A stretch of DNA of 64,000 bases from Klebsiella sp. BIGb0138. Its GTDB lineage: Bacteria > Pseudomonadota > Gammaproteobacteria > Enterobacterales > Enterobacteriaceae. How positions within the stretch are numbered: position 1 is the first letter of the stretch; every line of letters begins with the position of its first letter. Both the position numbers and the translations under genes were made by a program. The stretch lies in the NCBI RefSeq assembly GCF_004342285.1, contig NZ_SMCV01000002.1:124001-188000 (forward strand). Direction: 5' to 3'. Of this stretch, positions 1 through 12,697 are shown piece by piece. The notes below the pieces were generated by a model. That model saw only the letters and a list, made by a program, of their open reading frames with translations, ran no database searches and had not been told where the DNA came from.

Positions 1-2262
<2,262 letters not shown>

Positions 2263-2284
2263 TTATTACGCTGTAAATGTAGAT

Positions 2285-2300
2285 TGCACGCTTCGTGCCA
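2285..2300 (-). promoter_or_regulatory. Sigma-54 promoter of the ast operon
   Basis: Read on the minus strand, 2300 to 2285 is TGGCACGAAGCGTGCA, with the invariant GG (-24) and GC (-12) at the right 10-base separation. It lies about 75 bases upstream of astC. In E. coli the ast operon is NtrC/sigma-54 dependent, so this fits known biology. Confidence 0.85.
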
Positions 2301-2657
2301 GCCAGAGGTAAAAATGCATAAACCGAGATTGATCACGAAATATCAACGAGTTACAGACATGATCTATGCAATTCAAATGCATAAATAGTGAATAAATATC
2401 CGATAAAGGGGCGATAACAGTGAATAAATCAGAAAGGTTATGCATCGGTAAGATATAATTCTGCATTTGTGATCCCCTACGAAATTTATCGTAGATATTC
2501 GCCCTTTTTTGGCGCAGCCTGCGCCAGCGTGGTGCACAATATGTCCACTTGCCCCGCCAATCAGAGCGACAGGCACAATAAAACAGCTTCCGGCAGCCAG
2601 CCCGGCGAATTTCTGCTACCATCCCTGCACTATTCACCTTGCACAGTGGCAGCGACT
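2301..2657. other. Divergent astC-xthA intergenic region
   Basis: AT-rich spacer without a convincing gene. It should hold the activator sites for astC on one side and the xthA promoter on the other. Two copies of GTGAATAAAT (near 2388 and 2420), plus ATGAATAATG near 2240, resemble ArgR half sites. A TGCA-N7-TGCA element lies near 2367-2381. Confidence 0.4.
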
Positions 2658-3464
2658 ATGAAATTTGTCTCTTTTAATATCAACGGCCTGCGTGCCCGCC
2701 CCCACCAGCTGGCCGCCATCGTCGACAAGCACCAGCCCGACGTCATTGGCCTACAGGAAACCAAAGTTCACGACGACATGTTCCCCCTCGAAGAGGTGGC
2801 GAAACTCGGTTACAACGTGTTCTACCACGGACAAAAAGGTCACTACGGCGTGGCCCTGCTGACCAAAGAGACGCCGGTTTCCGTGCGTCGCGGTTTTCCC
2901 GACGACGGTGAAGAGGCCCAGCGGCGCATCATCATGGCGGAAATTCCGTCCGCCTTCGGCAACGTTACGGTGATCAACGGCTATTTCCCGCAGGGCGAAA
3001 GCCGCGACCACGCGACCAAGTTCCCGGCAAAAGCGGCGTTTTATCAGAATCTGCAGCACTATCTCGATACTGAACTCAACAAAGACAATCCGGTATTGAT
3101 CATGGGCGATATGAATATCAGCCCGACCGATCTGGACATCGGTATTGGCGAAGAGAACCGTAAGCGCTGGCTGCGTACCGGTAAGTGCTCATTCCTGCCG
3201 GAAGAGCGTGAATGGATGGAGCGCCTGCTTAGCTGGGGTCTGGTCGACACCTGGCGCCATGCCAACCCGGAAAGCCAGGACCGTTTCTCATGGTTCGACT
3301 ACCGCTCCAAAGGCTTCGACGATAACCGCGGGCTGCGTATTGACCTGCTGCTGGCAAGCTCGCCGCTGGCGCAGCGCTGTGTCGAAACCGGCATCGATTA
3401 TGATATTCGCGGCATGGAAAAACCGTCCGATCACGCGCCGGTATGGGCGTCATTTAAACCTTAA
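2658..3464 (+). CDS. xthA: Exonuclease III
   Basis: Mg-dependent AP endonuclease and 3'-5' exonuclease of base excision repair. The start [15 protein letters not shown] gives 268 residues, the E. coli length; the open frame runs further upstream but without family similarity. Family motifs are visible: LQETKVHDD with the metal-binding Glu, [13 protein letters not shown] with the catalytic Asp and Asn, and the C-terminal SDHAPV with the catalytic His. No strong ribosome site precedes the ATG. Confidence 0.97.
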   Translation: MKFVSFNINGLRARPHQLAAIVDKHQPDVIGLQETKVHDDMFPLEEVAKLGYNVFYHGQKGHYGVALLTKETPVSVRRGFPDDGEEAQRRIIMAEIPSAFGNVTVINGYFPQGESRDHATKFPAKAAFYQNLQHYLDTELNKDNPVLIMGDMNISPTDLDIGIGEENRKRWLRTGKCSFLPEEREWMERLLSWGLVDTWRHANPESQDRFSWFDYRSKGFDDNRGLRIDLLLASSPLAQRCVETGIDYDIRGMEKPSDHAPVWASFKP

Positions 3465-3541
3465 AAGTCGTGCAGCGGGCTCTGCCGGGCGCAGAGTCCG
3501 TTTTTGTCTGCTGCTCTGCCCTGCATGAAACGATGATTCAG

Positions 3542-3952
3542 ATGCCAAAAAAGCTTGATGTTGTGGCCGCCATTATTGAACAGGACGGCAAAATTCTGCT
3601 CGCTCAGCGCCCTGACCACGCCGATCAGCCCGGAATGTGGGAATTTGCCGGCGGCAAAGTGGAGCCAGGCGAAAGTCAGCCGCAGGCGCTAATCCGCGAA
3701 CTGCAGGAGGAGCTGGGTATCGCCGCCCACGTCGAACGCTATATCGCCAGCCACCAGCGGGAAGTCTCCGGCCGGCCGATCCATCTTCACGCCTGGTGGG
3801 TACCGCGCTTTAGCGGCGTTCCCGTCGCGCATTATCATCGCCAGCTGCGCTGGTGTTCCCCGCAACAGGCTCTGACCTTTGACCTCGCACCGGCCGATAT
3901 TCCGCTGCTACACGCCTTTATCGCCCAACGCGCCGACGACCTTCTCCGCTAA
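3542..3952 (+). CDS. nudG: CTP/oxidised nucleotide pyrophosphohydrolase NudG
   Basis: Nudix hydrolase acting on CTP, dCTP and oxidised pyrimidine nucleotides. The Nudix box is complete in GGKVEPGESQ...RELQEELGI. The product is 136 residues from the ATG of MPKKLDVVAA; an in-frame ATG nine bases earlier (3533) is an alternative, since neither has a clear Shine-Dalgarno sequence. E. coli NudG has 135 residues. The gene lies between xthA and gdhA, as nudG precedes gdhA in E. coli. Confidence 0.92.
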   Translation: MPKKLDVVAAIIEQDGKILLAQRPDHADQPGMWEFAGGKVEPGESQPQALIRELQEELGIAAHVERYIASHQREVSGRPIHLHAWWVPRFSGVPVAHYHRQLRWCSPQQALTFDLAPADIPLLHAFIAQRADDLLR

Positions 3953-4220
3953 GGCTTCCCCTGCGGCGTCATCGTTTTTAGTTATGACCGCCGGCCGATT
4001 ATAAATTTTCCTGTCAGGATAATTTTTCCTTGCTGGCCTGATGATTGCCGGTGTTATAGTCGGAAATACGCCCTTTTCAAGGGGCGAATAATAAAAAATA
4101 TACGCAAAATCATTCAGCTTGCAACAGGCCGGCCGCGGACGCGCTTCCGGGCGGTAAATGAGGCGCGCTGGAAAATGACGCGTATACATGCAACCACAAC
4201 CATAAGGGGAACTTATATCT

Positions 4221-5564
4221 ATGGATCAGATGTGCACTCTGGAAGATTTTCTCACCCGCGTTCAACAGCGCGATCCTAATCAAACCGAATTTGCTCAGGC
4301 CGTCCGCGAGGTGATGACCACCCTGTGGCCCTTCCTTGAGGAAAACCCGCGCTATCGTCAGCTCTCGCTGCTGGAACGTCTGGTTGAACCAGAGCGTGCG
4401 ATTCAGTTCCGTGTCGTCTGGATCGATGACCGCAATCAGGTCCAGGTCAACCGCGCCTGGCGCGTGCAGTTCAACTCGGCGATTGGCCCTTACAAAGGCG
4501 GCATGCGCTTCCATCCATCGGTTAACCTGTCGATTCTGAAGTTCCTTGGTTTCGAACAGACCTTTAAAAATGCCCTGACCACCCTGCCAATGGGCGGCGG
4601 TAAAGGCGGCAGTGATTTCGATCCGAAAGGAAAAAGCGATGGTGAAGTCATGCGCTTCTGCCAGGCGCTGATGACCGAGCTGTATCGTCATTTAGGCCCG
4701 GATACCGACGTCCCGGCAGGCGATATTGGCGTTGGCGGCCGTGAAGTCGGCTTTATGGCCGGGATGATGCGTAAGCTCTCCAACAACAGCGCCTGCGTGT
4801 TCACCGGTAAAGGGCTCTCCTTCGGCGGCAGCCTGATTCGCCCGGAAGCAACCGGCTACGGTCTGGTTTACTTCACCGATGCGATGCTCAAGCGCCATGG
4901 TCTGGGCTTTGAAGGCATGCGGGTCGCGGTTTCCGGCTCCGGTAACGTCGCGCAGTACGCCATCGAAAAAGCGATGGCGCTCGGCGCGCGGGTGATTACC
5001 GCGTCCGACTCCAGCGGCACCGTCGTGGATGAAGCCGGTTTTACCCCGGAAAAACTGGCCCGCCTGTGCGCCATTAAGGCCAGCCGCGATGGCCGCGTCG
5101 CCGACTATGCCCGCGAGTATGGTTTGACCTATCTGGAAGGCAAACAGCCGTGGTCCGTTCCTGTCGATATCGCCCTGCCTTGCGCCACGCAAAACGAACT
5201 GGACGTCGACGCCGCGCGGCTGCTGATTGCTAACGGTGTGAAGGCCGTTGCCGAAGGCGCCAATATGCCGACCACCATCGCAGCAACCGATCTGTTCCTC
5301 GAAGCGGGGGTGCTGTTCGCCCCGGGCAAAGCCGCTAACGCCGGCGGCGTGGCGACATCCGGCCTCGAGATGGCGCAAAACGCGGCCCGTATGAGCTGGA
5401 AAGCGGAGAAGGTGGACGCCCGTCTGCATCACATTATGCTCGACATTCACCACGCCTGCGTGGAGTACGGCGGCGAAGCGCAGCAGACCAACTACGTGCG
5501 CGGCGCCAACATCGCCGGTTTCGTTAAAGTGGCTGACGCCATGCTGGCGCAGGGCGTGATTTAA
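4221..5564 (+). CDS. gdhA: NADP-dependent glutamate dehydrogenase
   Basis: Assimilates ammonia by reductive amination of 2-oxoglutarate. The 447 residues match E. coli GdhA nearly end to end. The catalytic region PMGGGKGGSDFDPKGKS and the NADP-binding segment VSGSGNVAQYAIEKA are intact. A GGGGA ribosome site sits about 8 bases before the ATG. The upstream 260 bases are AT-rich and should hold the promoter; in Klebsiella gdhA is repressed by Nac under nitrogen limitation (known), but I did not identify a Nac site with confidence. Confidence 0.97.
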   Translation: MDQMCTLEDFLTRVQQRDPNQTEFAQAVREVMTTLWPFLEENPRYRQLSLLERLVEPERAIQFRVVWIDDRNQVQVNRAWRVQFNSAIGPYKGGMRFHPSVNLSILKFLGFEQTFKNALTTLPMGGGKGGSDFDPKGKSDGEVMRFCQALMTELYRHLGPDTDVPAGDIGVGGREVGFMAGMMRKLSNNSACVFTGKGLSFGGSLIRPEATGYGLVYFTDAMLKRHGLGFEGMRVAVSGSGNVAQYAIEKAMALGARVITASDSSGTVVDEAGFTPEKLARLCAIKASRDGRVADYAREYGLTYLEGKQPWSVPVDIALPCATQNELDVDAARLLIANGVKAVAEGANMPTTIAATDLFLEAGVLFAPGKAANAGGVATSGLEMAQNAARMSWKAEKVDARLHHIMLDIHHACVEYGGEAQQTNYVRGANIAGFVKVADAMLAQGVI

Positions 5565-5670
5565 GACCGCCCTGTCGCTCAGCACGCAGGCGCAAACAAC
5601 GTATAAGAAACCGGCTGAGCGGTAATGCCGATCGGTTAAGGATCGGTGGACCAGCCGGGGGCTGTTTAAG

Positions 5671-5706
5671 AATCCGTAATCTCTGTGCGATTACGGATTT
5701 TTTTAT
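5671..5706 (+). terminator. Rho-independent terminator of gdhA
   Basis: Perfect 11-bp stem (AATCCGTAATC pairing with GATTACGGATT), 7-base loop, followed by a run of T's; about 105 bases after the gdhA stop. Confidence 0.9.
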
Positions 5707-5943
5707 GCTGTTCAGCCTGGTTTCCGGCACATCTGGCAGGCGAGTCTGAGCCTGACGTCGCCGTTAAGGCGGAATTTCGCTTTAACGGTGGTCTTCGCTT
5801 ATGCTGTGAAATATTCCACATAACGAACCACAAATATATGCTTCGCCCAAACCACCGTTTACCGGCATCACGCAAGCCCACGATAAGCCATCAATATATG
5901 CTGGTTACCTTAAGTAACCAGCATCAGGCTAAGCGGTTTTTTA
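5707..5943. repeat. Two inverted repeats between gdhA and topB
   Basis: No gene is seen here. An inverted repeat at 5761-5788 pairs CCGTTAA with TTAACGG around a smaller GCG/CGC stem. A second at 5898-5924 pairs ATGCTGGTTAC with GTAACCAGCAT around a 5-base loop. The second may serve the 3' end of topB, although on the minus strand no U-run follows it. The octamer ATATATGC occurs twice nearby (about 5834 and 5894). Confidence 0.55.
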
Positions 5944-7896
5944 TTACGGATTTTCAGAGGCGGGATCCGCGGCGGGCTTTTTATCTTTCCCTTTGCTTTT
6001 GCCTTTCCCTTTACTGAAGCTCTTCTTCGCGCCGCCCGGGGCGACGATACCGCGGAACTGACGCACCGGCGTACTCCGCGCTTGCTCAATCAGCTGGTAG
6101 AGCGTGCCGACCAGCGGCTGCATAAAGTCCTGATAACGGCACTGCTTCTCGCTAATCTGCGTCAGCACCGACTCCCAGTGGGCCGTCATATCCGGCCGGG
6201 CGGCCATCTCAGGCAGGGAGTGGATTAACGCCCGCCCCGCGTCGGAGGAGTGAATATAGCGCCCTTTTTTGACCAGGAAACCGCGCTTAAACAGCAGCTC
6301 GATAATCCCGGCGCGGGTGGCTTCCGTTCCCAGACCGTCGGTGGCGCGCAGAATTTTTTTCAGATCTTTATCCTGCACAAAACGGGCGATCCCGGTCATC
6401 GCCGACAGCAGCGTAGCATCGGTAAAATAGCGCGGCGGCTGCGTTTGCCGCTCCACCACCTCGCCTTTTTCACACAGCAGCTCATCATCCTTCGCCACGA
6501 CAGGCAGCGGCGTACCGTCGTTCTCTTCATCGCGCTCTTTATTGCCCAGCAGCGCGCGCCAGCCGGCTTCCGCCAGGAAACGGGCTTTCGCCACAAACTT
6601 ACCGTTGGCGATATCGAGGTCGATCTGGCATTTGCGGAATACCGCATCCGGGCAGAATTGCATCAGATACTGCCGCGCGATCAGGCCGTAGACCTTTTCT
6701 TCGTTATCCGACAGCTTCACCTGACTGCTGCGGGCGGTAGGGATAATCGCGTGGTGAGCATCGACTTTTTTATCATCCCAGCAGCGGTTGCGGATCTCCG
6801 GGTTGACGACCGGCTGCGGGAGCAGATCCGCAGCATGCACGCCGATCGCGTTCAGTACCGCATGACGACCGGCGAAATGTTCCTCCGGCAAATAGCGGCT
6901 ATCCGAACGTGGATAGGTAATCAGCTTATGGGTTTCATACAGTTTCTGGCAGATATCCAGCACATTTTGCGCGCTGAAGCCAAAACGTTTCGCCGCTTCA
7001 ATCTGCAGCGCCGAGAGGGAAAACGGCAGCGGGGCCGGTTCCGAATCCCGCTTATCGTTATAGGCGGTTACCCGCGCCGGCTGGCCCTCGATCCGCGCCA
7101 CCACGTGCTCAGCCAGCGGGCGATGCAGCAACCGGCCCTCTTCATCCTGATACGGCTCGCAGGCTTCGCTCGGCTGCCAGGTCGCCACAAAACGCTCATC
7201 CTTCGGGGTGACGATATGCGCCTTCACGTCAAAGAAGTCTTTGGCCACGAAGTTCTCGATCTCTTCATCGCGACGCACCACCAGCCCCAGCACCGGCGTC
7301 TGCACCCGCCCGACCGACAGCACTCCCTGATAGCCGGCATTGCGGCCCAGCAGGGTATAGGCGCGGGTCATGTTGATCCCGTATAGCCAGTCGGCGCGGG
7401 CGCGCGCCAGCGCCGACACGCACAGCGGAATAAACTCGCTGTTGGCGCGCAGACGGGAAATCGCCCGCTCGACCGCCTGCGGGTTGAGATCGTTAATCAG
7501 GCAACGCTGTACCTGCTGGCGCTTTTCCGGCGCCAGCTGCAGATAGTCGAGCACCTCATCCACCAGCAGCTGCCCTTCTCTGTCCGGGTCGCCCGCGTGG
7601 ATCACCTCCTGGGCATCGCCAAGCAGGCGCTTGATGACGTTGAGCTGTTTGCTGACCGACGATTTAGGCTGAAGCTGCCACTTTTCCGGCACAATCGGCA
7701 GGTCGAGCAGGTTCCAGCGCGCATAGCGCCCGTCATACACGTCCGGCTGGGCCTGCTCCAGCAGATGGCCGATACACCAGGTGACCACCTGCCCATTGCC
7801 ACACTCAATGTAGCCATCGCCTTTACGATGGGGCTTAGGCAGTACATCGGCAATGGCGCGCCCGAGGCTCGGTTTTTCCGCAATAAACAGCCGCAT
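5944..7896 (-). CDS. topB: DNA topoisomerase III
   Basis: Type IA topoisomerase that decatenates replication intermediates. At 650 residues it is close to E. coli TopB (653). The Toprim start [16 protein letters not shown] and the DPDREGQLL metal motif are present, with the active-site tyrosine in [13 protein letters not shown]. The C-terminus is a lysine- and glycine-rich tail ([16 protein letters not shown]) expected to bind nucleic acid. It starts 4 bases after the selD stop, so the two are almost certainly co-transcribed and translationally linked. Confidence 0.97.
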   Translation of the reverse strand: MRLFIAEKPSLGRAIADVLPKPHRKGDGYIECGNGQVVTWCIGHLLEQAQPDVYDGRYARWNLLDLPIVPEKWQLQPKSSVSKQLNVIKRLLGDAQEVIHAGDPDREGQLLVDEVLDYLQLAPEKRQQVQRCLINDLNPQAVERAISRLRANSEFIPLCVSALARARADWLYGINMTRAYTLLGRNAGYQGVLSVGRVQTPVLGLVVRRDEEIENFVAKDFFDVKAHIVTPKDERFVATWQPSEACEPYQDEEGRLLHRPLAEHVVARIEGQPARVTAYNDKRDSEPAPLPFSLSALQIEAAKRFGFSAQNVLDICQKLYETHKLITYPRSDSRYLPEEHFAGRHAVLNAIGVHAADLLPQPVVNPEIRNRCWDDKKVDAHHAIIPTARSSQVKLSDNEEKVYGLIARQYLMQFCPDAVFRKCQIDLDIANGKFVAKARFLAEAGWRALLGNKERDEENDGTPLPVVAKDDELLCEKGEVVERQTQPPRYFTDATLLSAMTGIARFVQDKDLKKILRATDGLGTEATRAGIIELLFKRGFLVKKGRYIHSSDAGRALIHSLPEMAARPDMTAHWESVLTQISEKQCRYQDFMQPLVGTLYQLIEQARSTPVRQFRGIVAPGGAKKSFSKGKGKSKGKDKKPAADPASENP

Positions 7897-7900
7897 GTAA

Positions 7901-8944
7901 TCAACGAATCTCGATCATCGGGCGCCCGCCGCGAGCGGTGACCAGCTCGCCAATGGCGGCAAGCGTAATCCCGAACTTGTCGGCCGCCGCTTGCACCTCG
8001 GCTTCAGCCTCCGGCGTCACCGCCAGCAGCAGACCGCCGGAGGTTTGCGGATCGCACAGCAGATCGCGCCACTCCGGCGGCATTTCGCCCATCAGATGGC
8101 CATAGCTGGCAAAGTTGCGCCCGGTTCCGCCCGGCACCGCACCCGCGGCAATATACTCTTCAACGCCCGGCAGTTTCGGAATCGCCGCGTAGTTCAGCTG
8201 AGCCTGTAGCCCGGCGCCGCGGCACACTTCGCTCAGGTGGCCCAGCAGACCGAACCCGGTCACGTCGGTCATCGCTTTGACGCCGTCGAGAGTGGCGAAG
8301 GCCGCGCCGGCGAGGTTCATCTGGCACATGGTTTCCGTCGCCAGCCCCTGGTGTTCCGGTTTAAGCAGCGCTTTTTTCTCTGCGGTGGTCAGCACGCCAA
8401 TACCTAACGGCTTGGTGAGATACAGTTTGCAGCCCGCCTGAGCGGTGCTGTTTTTCTTGATGCGCTCCGTGGGCACCACGCCGGTGACCGCGAGGCCGAA
8501 AATCGGCTCCGGCGCGTCGATCGAGTGGCCGCCCGCCAGCGCGATCCCCGCCTGCTGGCAGGCAAAACGGCCGCCATCAACCACTTCACGGGCAATTTCC
8601 GGCGCCAGGGTATTAATCGGCCAGCCGAGAATCGCTATTGCCATAATCGGTTTACCGCCCATCGCGAAAACGTCGCTGATGGCGTTGGTCGCGGCGATGC
8701 GGCCAAAGTCGAACGGGCTGTCGACAATCGGCATAAAAAAGTCGGTGGTGCTGATAATGGACGTCCCGTTGCCGAGGTCATAGACCGCGGCATCATCACT
8801 TGTCTCATTACCCACCAGCAGCTGCGGATCGATAAACTTCGCCTGATCGCTCTTGAGGATCGTCTCCAGTACTTTAGGGGAAATTTTACAACCGCAACCG
8901 GCTCCGTGGCTGTATTGCGTTAAACGAATAGCTTGCTCGCTCAT
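7901..8944 (-). CDS. selD: Selenophosphate synthase
   Basis: Makes selenophosphate from selenide and ATP for selenocysteine and selenouridine synthesis. The start is set at the second of two in-frame ATGs because AGGAG lies 6 bases before it and abuts the first; this gives 347 residues, the E. coli length. C17 and K20 in HGAGCGCK are the family's essential residues, and the AIR-synthase-like fold motifs follow ([10 protein letters not shown]). The key cysteine is an ordinary codon, not UGA. It leads selD-topB; in E. coli ydjA is adjacent, whereas here phoC lies between. Confidence 0.96.
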   Translation of the reverse strand: MSEQAIRLTQYSHGAGCGCKISPKVLETILKSDQAKFIDPQLLVGNETSDDAAVYDLGNGTSIISTTDFFMPIVDSPFDFGRIAATNAISDVFAMGGKPIMAIAILGWPINTLAPEIAREVVDGGRFACQQAGIALAGGHSIDAPEPIFGLAVTGVVPTERIKKNSTAQAGCKLYLTKPLGIGVLTTAEKKALLKPEHQGLATETMCQMNLAGAAFATLDGVKAMTDVTGFGLLGHLSEVCRGAGLQAQLNYAAIPKLPGVEEYIAAGAVPGGTGRNFASYGHLMGEMPPEWRDLLCDPQTSGGLLLAVTPEAEAEVQAAADKFGITLAAIGELVTARGGRPMIEIR

Positions 8945-9168
8945 GGACATCTCCTGTCATTGCAATCCCGCTATGGTAGCGCTCAAACGGCGGAGTGGTA
9001 AGTGCGACAGTCTGAAATCGCGAATGGTTGCTCATTAAGCAGACAAATAGGCGATTTTGCGATAGACAACAATTTTTTCATCGCCGTTTTCACTTTTACT
9101 GAAAGATGACAGCAATGTGACAACGAAAAACGGTTACTCCGGACATATCACACAGTAAGGATATATTG

Positions 9169-9915
9169 ATGAAAAAGCGTGTTCTCGCCCTTTGTCTTGC
9201 CAGCCTCTTTTCCGTTAGCGCTTTTGCTCTGGTTCCAGCCGGTAACGATGCCACCACCAAACCCGATCTCTACTATCTGAAAAATGCCCAGGCCATCGAC
9301 AGCCTGGCGCTGCTCCCGCCGCCGCCGGAAGTGGGCAGCCTCGCCTTTCTAAACGATCAGGCGATGTATGAGAAAGGCCGTCTGCTGCGCGCCACCGAGC
9401 GCGGCAAGCTGGCCGCCGAGGATGCGAACCTGAGCGCCGGCGGTGTGGCAAACGCCTTCTCTGGCGCGTTCGGCTCCCCGATCACCGAAAAGGACGCCCC
9501 GGCGTTACACAAACTGCTCACCAACATGATTGAAGACGCGGGCGACCTGGCCACCCGTAGCGCGAAAGAGAAGTATATGCGCATTCGTCCATTTGCCTTC
9601 TACGGCGTCGCCACCTGTAATACCACAGAACAGGATAAGCTGGCGAAGAACGGCTCCTATCCTTCCGGTCACACCTCTATCGGCTGGGCCACCGCGCTGG
9701 TGCTGGCTGAAATCAATCCGCAGCGGCAGAATGAAATTCTCAAGCGCGGGTATGAGCTCGGTGAAAGTCGGGTGATCTGCGGCTACCACTGGCAGAGCGA
9801 TGTCGACGCCGCGCGGATCGTGGGTTCAGCGGTCGTCGCGACGCTGCACACCAATCCGGCGTTCCAGCAGCAGTTACAGAAAGCCAAAGACGAGTTTGCC
9901 AAACGGCAGAAATAG
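9169..9915 (+). CDS. phoC: Class A non-specific acid phosphatase (PhoC/PhoN type)
   Basis: Secreted periplasmic phosphomonoesterase. The signal peptide spans about residues 1-20, ending SAFA. The class A signature is complete: K133-x6-R140-P141, P165-SGH168, and S200-R201-x5-H207-x3-D211. The ATG at 9169 follows TAAGG by 8 bases; an upstream in-frame TTG is less likely. The gene is transcribed against its neighbours between selD and ydjA, which are adjacent in E. coli, so it looks inserted relative to that species. It resembles the Klebsiella and Morganella phoC genes. I saw no clear Pho box. Confidence 0.93.
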   Translation: MKKRVLALCLASLFSVSAFALVPAGNDATTKPDLYYLKNAQAIDSLALLPPPPEVGSLAFLNDQAMYEKGRLLRATERGKLAAEDANLSAGGVANAFSGAFGSPITEKDAPALHKLLTNMIEDAGDLATRSAKEKYMRIRPFAFYGVATCNTTEQDKLAKNGSYPSGHTSIGWATALVLAEINPQRQNEILKRGYELGESRVICGYHWQSDVDAARIVGSAVVATLHTNPAFQQQLQKAKDEFAKRQK

Positions 9916-9925
9916 ACTGAGAGAC

Positions 9926-9957
9926 GGCCCGGCGGAAAACGCCTGCCGGGCCCTGCT
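9926..9957. terminator. Stem-loop between convergent phoC and ydjA
   Basis: GGCCCGGC pairs with GCCGGGCC over an 11-base loop, directly after the phoC stop. The following T tract is poor (CTGCTTTC), so termination efficiency is uncertain. Confidence 0.55.
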
Positions 9958-9961
9958 TTCA

Positions 9962-10513
9962 TCAGAAACGAACGACAAACGGCGCGGTGTCCGGCTGGGA
10001 AACGGTGGTCGACGCTTTCAGCTGCGGCGTCCCCAGATAGAGAAAACCGACGATTTTATCCTGTTCGCGGCAGGCAAAGCCTTCACGCACCACCGGGCTG
10101 TCGGTCAAAGCGCCACTGCGCCAGATGCCGTTAAAGCCCTGAGCCACCGCCGCCATCTGCATCGCCATCACCGCACATCCGGCCGACATCTCCTGCTCCC
10201 ACATCGGCACCTTGGGGTGCTCTTCGCAGCGCGCGACGACGGTGATAATCAGCGGCGCGCGGAACGGCGCGCTGCGGGCTTTTTCAATTCCTTTGTCATC
10301 CTGCCCGGCCGCTATCGCCCCTTTCTCCAACAGTCGGCTGAAACGCTCGCGGCCTTCGTCAGCAATAATAAAGAAACGCCAGGGCTGCAGCGTCCCGTGG
10401 TCCGGCGCGCGCAGGCCAGCGCGCAGAATGTTTTCCAGTTGTTCACCGACCGGCGCCGGGTCAGCCAGGCGAGAAGCGCTGCGGCGGTTAACCAGTAGCT
10501 CGAGAGCATCCAT
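9962..10513 (-). CDS. ydjA: Putative FMN nitroreductase YdjA
   Basis: Small nitroreductase-fold oxidoreductase, 183 residues as in E. coli. The start is [16 protein letters not shown], with AGGAG 9 bases upstream. The N-terminal NRRSASR and the GGIW-like segment ([10 protein letters not shown]) are family flavin-binding regions. Its physiological substrate is unknown. Confidence 0.92.
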   Translation of the reverse strand: MDALELLVNRRSASRLADPAPVGEQLENILRAGLRAPDHGTLQPWRFFIIADEGRERFSRLLEKGAIAAGQDDKGIEKARSAPFRAPLIITVVARCEEHPKVPMWEQEMSAGCAVMAMQMAAVAQGFNGIWRSGALTDSPVVREGFACREQDKIVGFLYLGTPQLKASTTVSQPDTAPFVVRF

Positions 10514-10678
10514 CTGTGTTACTCCTGTGAGGTCATTTTTCATAAAATTAACATGAGCAAGAATTTTGTTACAGCACGATGGCTGATTCCTGCTGACAAC
10601 CGCCGGTCGTCTCTTTAGGATAGCCAGACGCGGCAACCCACGCGGTTAGCCCATTTTTAATTATGTTAGGGAGAATAC

Positions 10679-12532
10679 ATGCGAACTCTTTGGCGGCTGC
10701 TCGCCGGATTTTTTAAATGGACATGGCGGGTACTCAATTTCATTCGCCAGCTCGCACTGAACCTGGTTTTCCTGCTGCTGGTGCTGGTTTGCGTCGGCAT
10801 CTGGGCGCAGTTCAGCAGCAACACCACCGAACATGCCGCGCGCGGCGCGCTGCTGATGGATATTACCGGCGTGGTGGTCGATAAACCGTCCGCCAGCAGC
10901 AAACTCGGCGTCATTGGTCGTCAGCTCTTTGGCGCCAGCTCCGATCGTCTTCAGGAAAACTCGCTGTTTGATATTGTGCAAACCATTCGTCAGGCGAAAG
11001 ATGACCGGAATATCACCGGTATCGTGCTGGATCTGAAGAATTTTGCCGGCGGCGATCAGCCTTCGATGCAGTATATCGGCAAGGCGCTGCGCGAGTTCCG
11101 CGATAGCGGTAAACCGGTGTATGCCATCGGCAACAGCTACAGCCAGGGGCAGTATTATCTGGCGAGCTTCGCCAATAAAATCTGGCTCTCGCCGCAGGGT
11201 GAAGTCGACCTGCACGGTTTCGCCACCAACGGCCTGTATTACAAATCGCTGCTCGATAAGCTGAAGGTCTCTACCCACGTTTTCCGCGTCGGGACCTATA
11301 AATCGGCAGTAGAGCCGTTCATCCGCGACGATATGTCACCTGCCGCGCGCGAAGCCGATAGCCGCTGGATCGGAGAGCTGTGGCAGAACTACCTGAATAC
11401 GATCGCCGCTAACCGTCAGATCACCGCGCAGCAGCTGTTCCCTGGCGCGCAGGGCATCCTCGACGGCCTGCGTAAAGTCGACGGCGATACGGCGAAATAC
11501 GCGCTGGACAACAAACTGGTTGATGAACTGGGGACCGCCACCGAGGTGGAAAAAGCGCTTACCAAACAGTTCGGCTGGAGCAAAGCGGATAACAACTATC
11601 GCGCCATCAGCTATTACGATTACAACGTCAAAACGCCGTCCGAACAGGGTGCCGCCATCGCGGTGATCTTCGCCAACGGCGCGATCATGGATGGGGAAGA
11701 AACCCCGGGCAACGTTGGTGGCGACACCACCGCCGCGCAGATCCGCGACGCCCGCCTCGATCCGAAAGTCAAAGCAATCGTCCTGCGCGTCAACAGCCCA
11801 GGCGGCAGCGTCAGCGCCTCGGAAGTCATTCGTGAAGAGCTGGCCGCGGCGAAAGACGCCGGTAAACCGGTAGTGGTCTCCATGGGCGGCATGGCGGCTT
11901 CCGGTGGTTACTGGATCTCCACCCCGGCCAGTTACATCGTGGCTAACCCGAGCACTCTCACCGGCTCAATCGGGATCTTCGGCGTCATTAACACCGTCGA
12001 AAATACCCTCGGCTCGATCGGCGTGCATACCGACGGCGTGGCGACCTCCGCGCTGGCCGATGTCTCAACCACCAAATCGCTGCCGCCCGAAGTGCAACAG
12101 CTGATGCAGCTGAGCATCGAAAATGGCTATAAACGCTTTATCACCCTGGTCGCCAATGCGCGCCAGAGTACGCCGGAGAAAATCGACCAGATCGCCCAGG
12201 GTCACGTCTGGACGGGTGAAGATGCGAAAGCCAACGGGCTGGTCGATAGCCTTGGCGACTTTGACGACGCCGTGGCGAAAGCGGCGGAACTGGCGAAGCT
12301 GAAACAGTGGCATATCAACTACTACCAGGAAGAGCCAACGTTCTTCTCCATGGTGCTTGATAGCCTGACCGGCTCGGTGCGCGCGTCGCTGCCGGCCGCG
12401 CTGCAGGCCTACCTGCCGGCGCCGGTTGCCGCTGCCGCCGATACATTGAAAGCCGAAAGCGACAAGCTGGCGGCGTTTAACGACCCGCAAAACCGTTACG
12501 CCTTCTGCCTGACCTGCGCCAATATCCGTTAA
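10679..12532 (+). CDS. sppA: Signal peptide peptidase A (protease IV)
   Basis: Inner-membrane serine protease that degrades cleaved signal peptides. 617 residues against 618 in E. coli. One N-terminal membrane segment (about 25-44) is followed by two tandem S49 domains. The catalytic lysine is K208 ([11 protein letters not shown]) and the nucleophile S408 ([10 protein letters not shown]), the usual cross-domain Lys-Ser dyad. A GGGAG ribosome site precedes the ATG. Confidence 0.96.
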   Translation: MRTLWRLLAGFFKWTWRVLNFIRQLALNLVFLLLVLVCVGIWAQFSSNTTEHAARGALLMDITGVVVDKPSASSKLGVIGRQLFGASSDRLQENSLFDIVQTIRQAKDDRNITGIVLDLKNFAGGDQPSMQYIGKALREFRDSGKPVYAIGNSYSQGQYYLASFANKIWLSPQGEVDLHGFATNGLYYKSLLDKLKVSTHVFRVGTYKSAVEPFIRDDMSPAAREADSRWIGELWQNYLNTIAANRQITAQQLFPGAQGILDGLRKVDGDTAKYALDNKLVDELGTATEVEKALTKQFGWSKADNNYRAISYYDYNVKTPSEQGAAIAVIFANGAIMDGEETPGNVGGDTTAAQIRDARLDPKVKAIVLRVNSPGGSVSASEVIREELAAAKDAGKPVVVSMGGMAASGGYWISTPASYIVANPSTLTGSIGIFGVINTVENTLGSIGVHTDGVATSALADVSTTKSLPPEVQQLMQLSIENGYKRFITLVANARQSTPEKIDQIAQGHVWTGEDAKANGLVDSLGDFDDAVAKAAELAKLKQWHINYYQEEPTFFSMVLDSLTGSVRASLPAALQAYLPAPVAAAADTLKAESDKLAAFNDPQNRYAFCLTCANIR

Positions 12533-12547
12533 TTGCGCAGCGCAAAG

Positions 12548-12579
12548 CCCCGGTGACACCGTTTACCATGTCACCGGGG
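12548..12579 (+). terminator. Stem-loop after sppA
   Basis: Perfect 11-bp stem CCCCGGTGACA/TGTCACCGGGG with a 10-base loop, 15 bases after the sppA stop. There is no T-run, so it may stabilise the mRNA end rather than terminate transcription. Confidence 0.6.
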
Positions 12580-12697
12580 TGAACCCATCCCCCATGCGCC
12601 AACGCACGCATAACCCGAAGTATGACGGGTACAGACGCTGTATTTTTTTACCTGTCACTTTATACTGCGCCTGTCTACGTCCAACCTAAGCGATGAT

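Noticed and set aside
4692-5585. 297-codon minus-strand frame opposite gdhA
   Set aside because: Antisense shadow of gdhA; composition is His/Gly/Ala-rich noise.
6250-7386. 378-codon plus-strand frame inside topB
   Set aside because: Fully within topB on the other strand, with no protein-like motifs.
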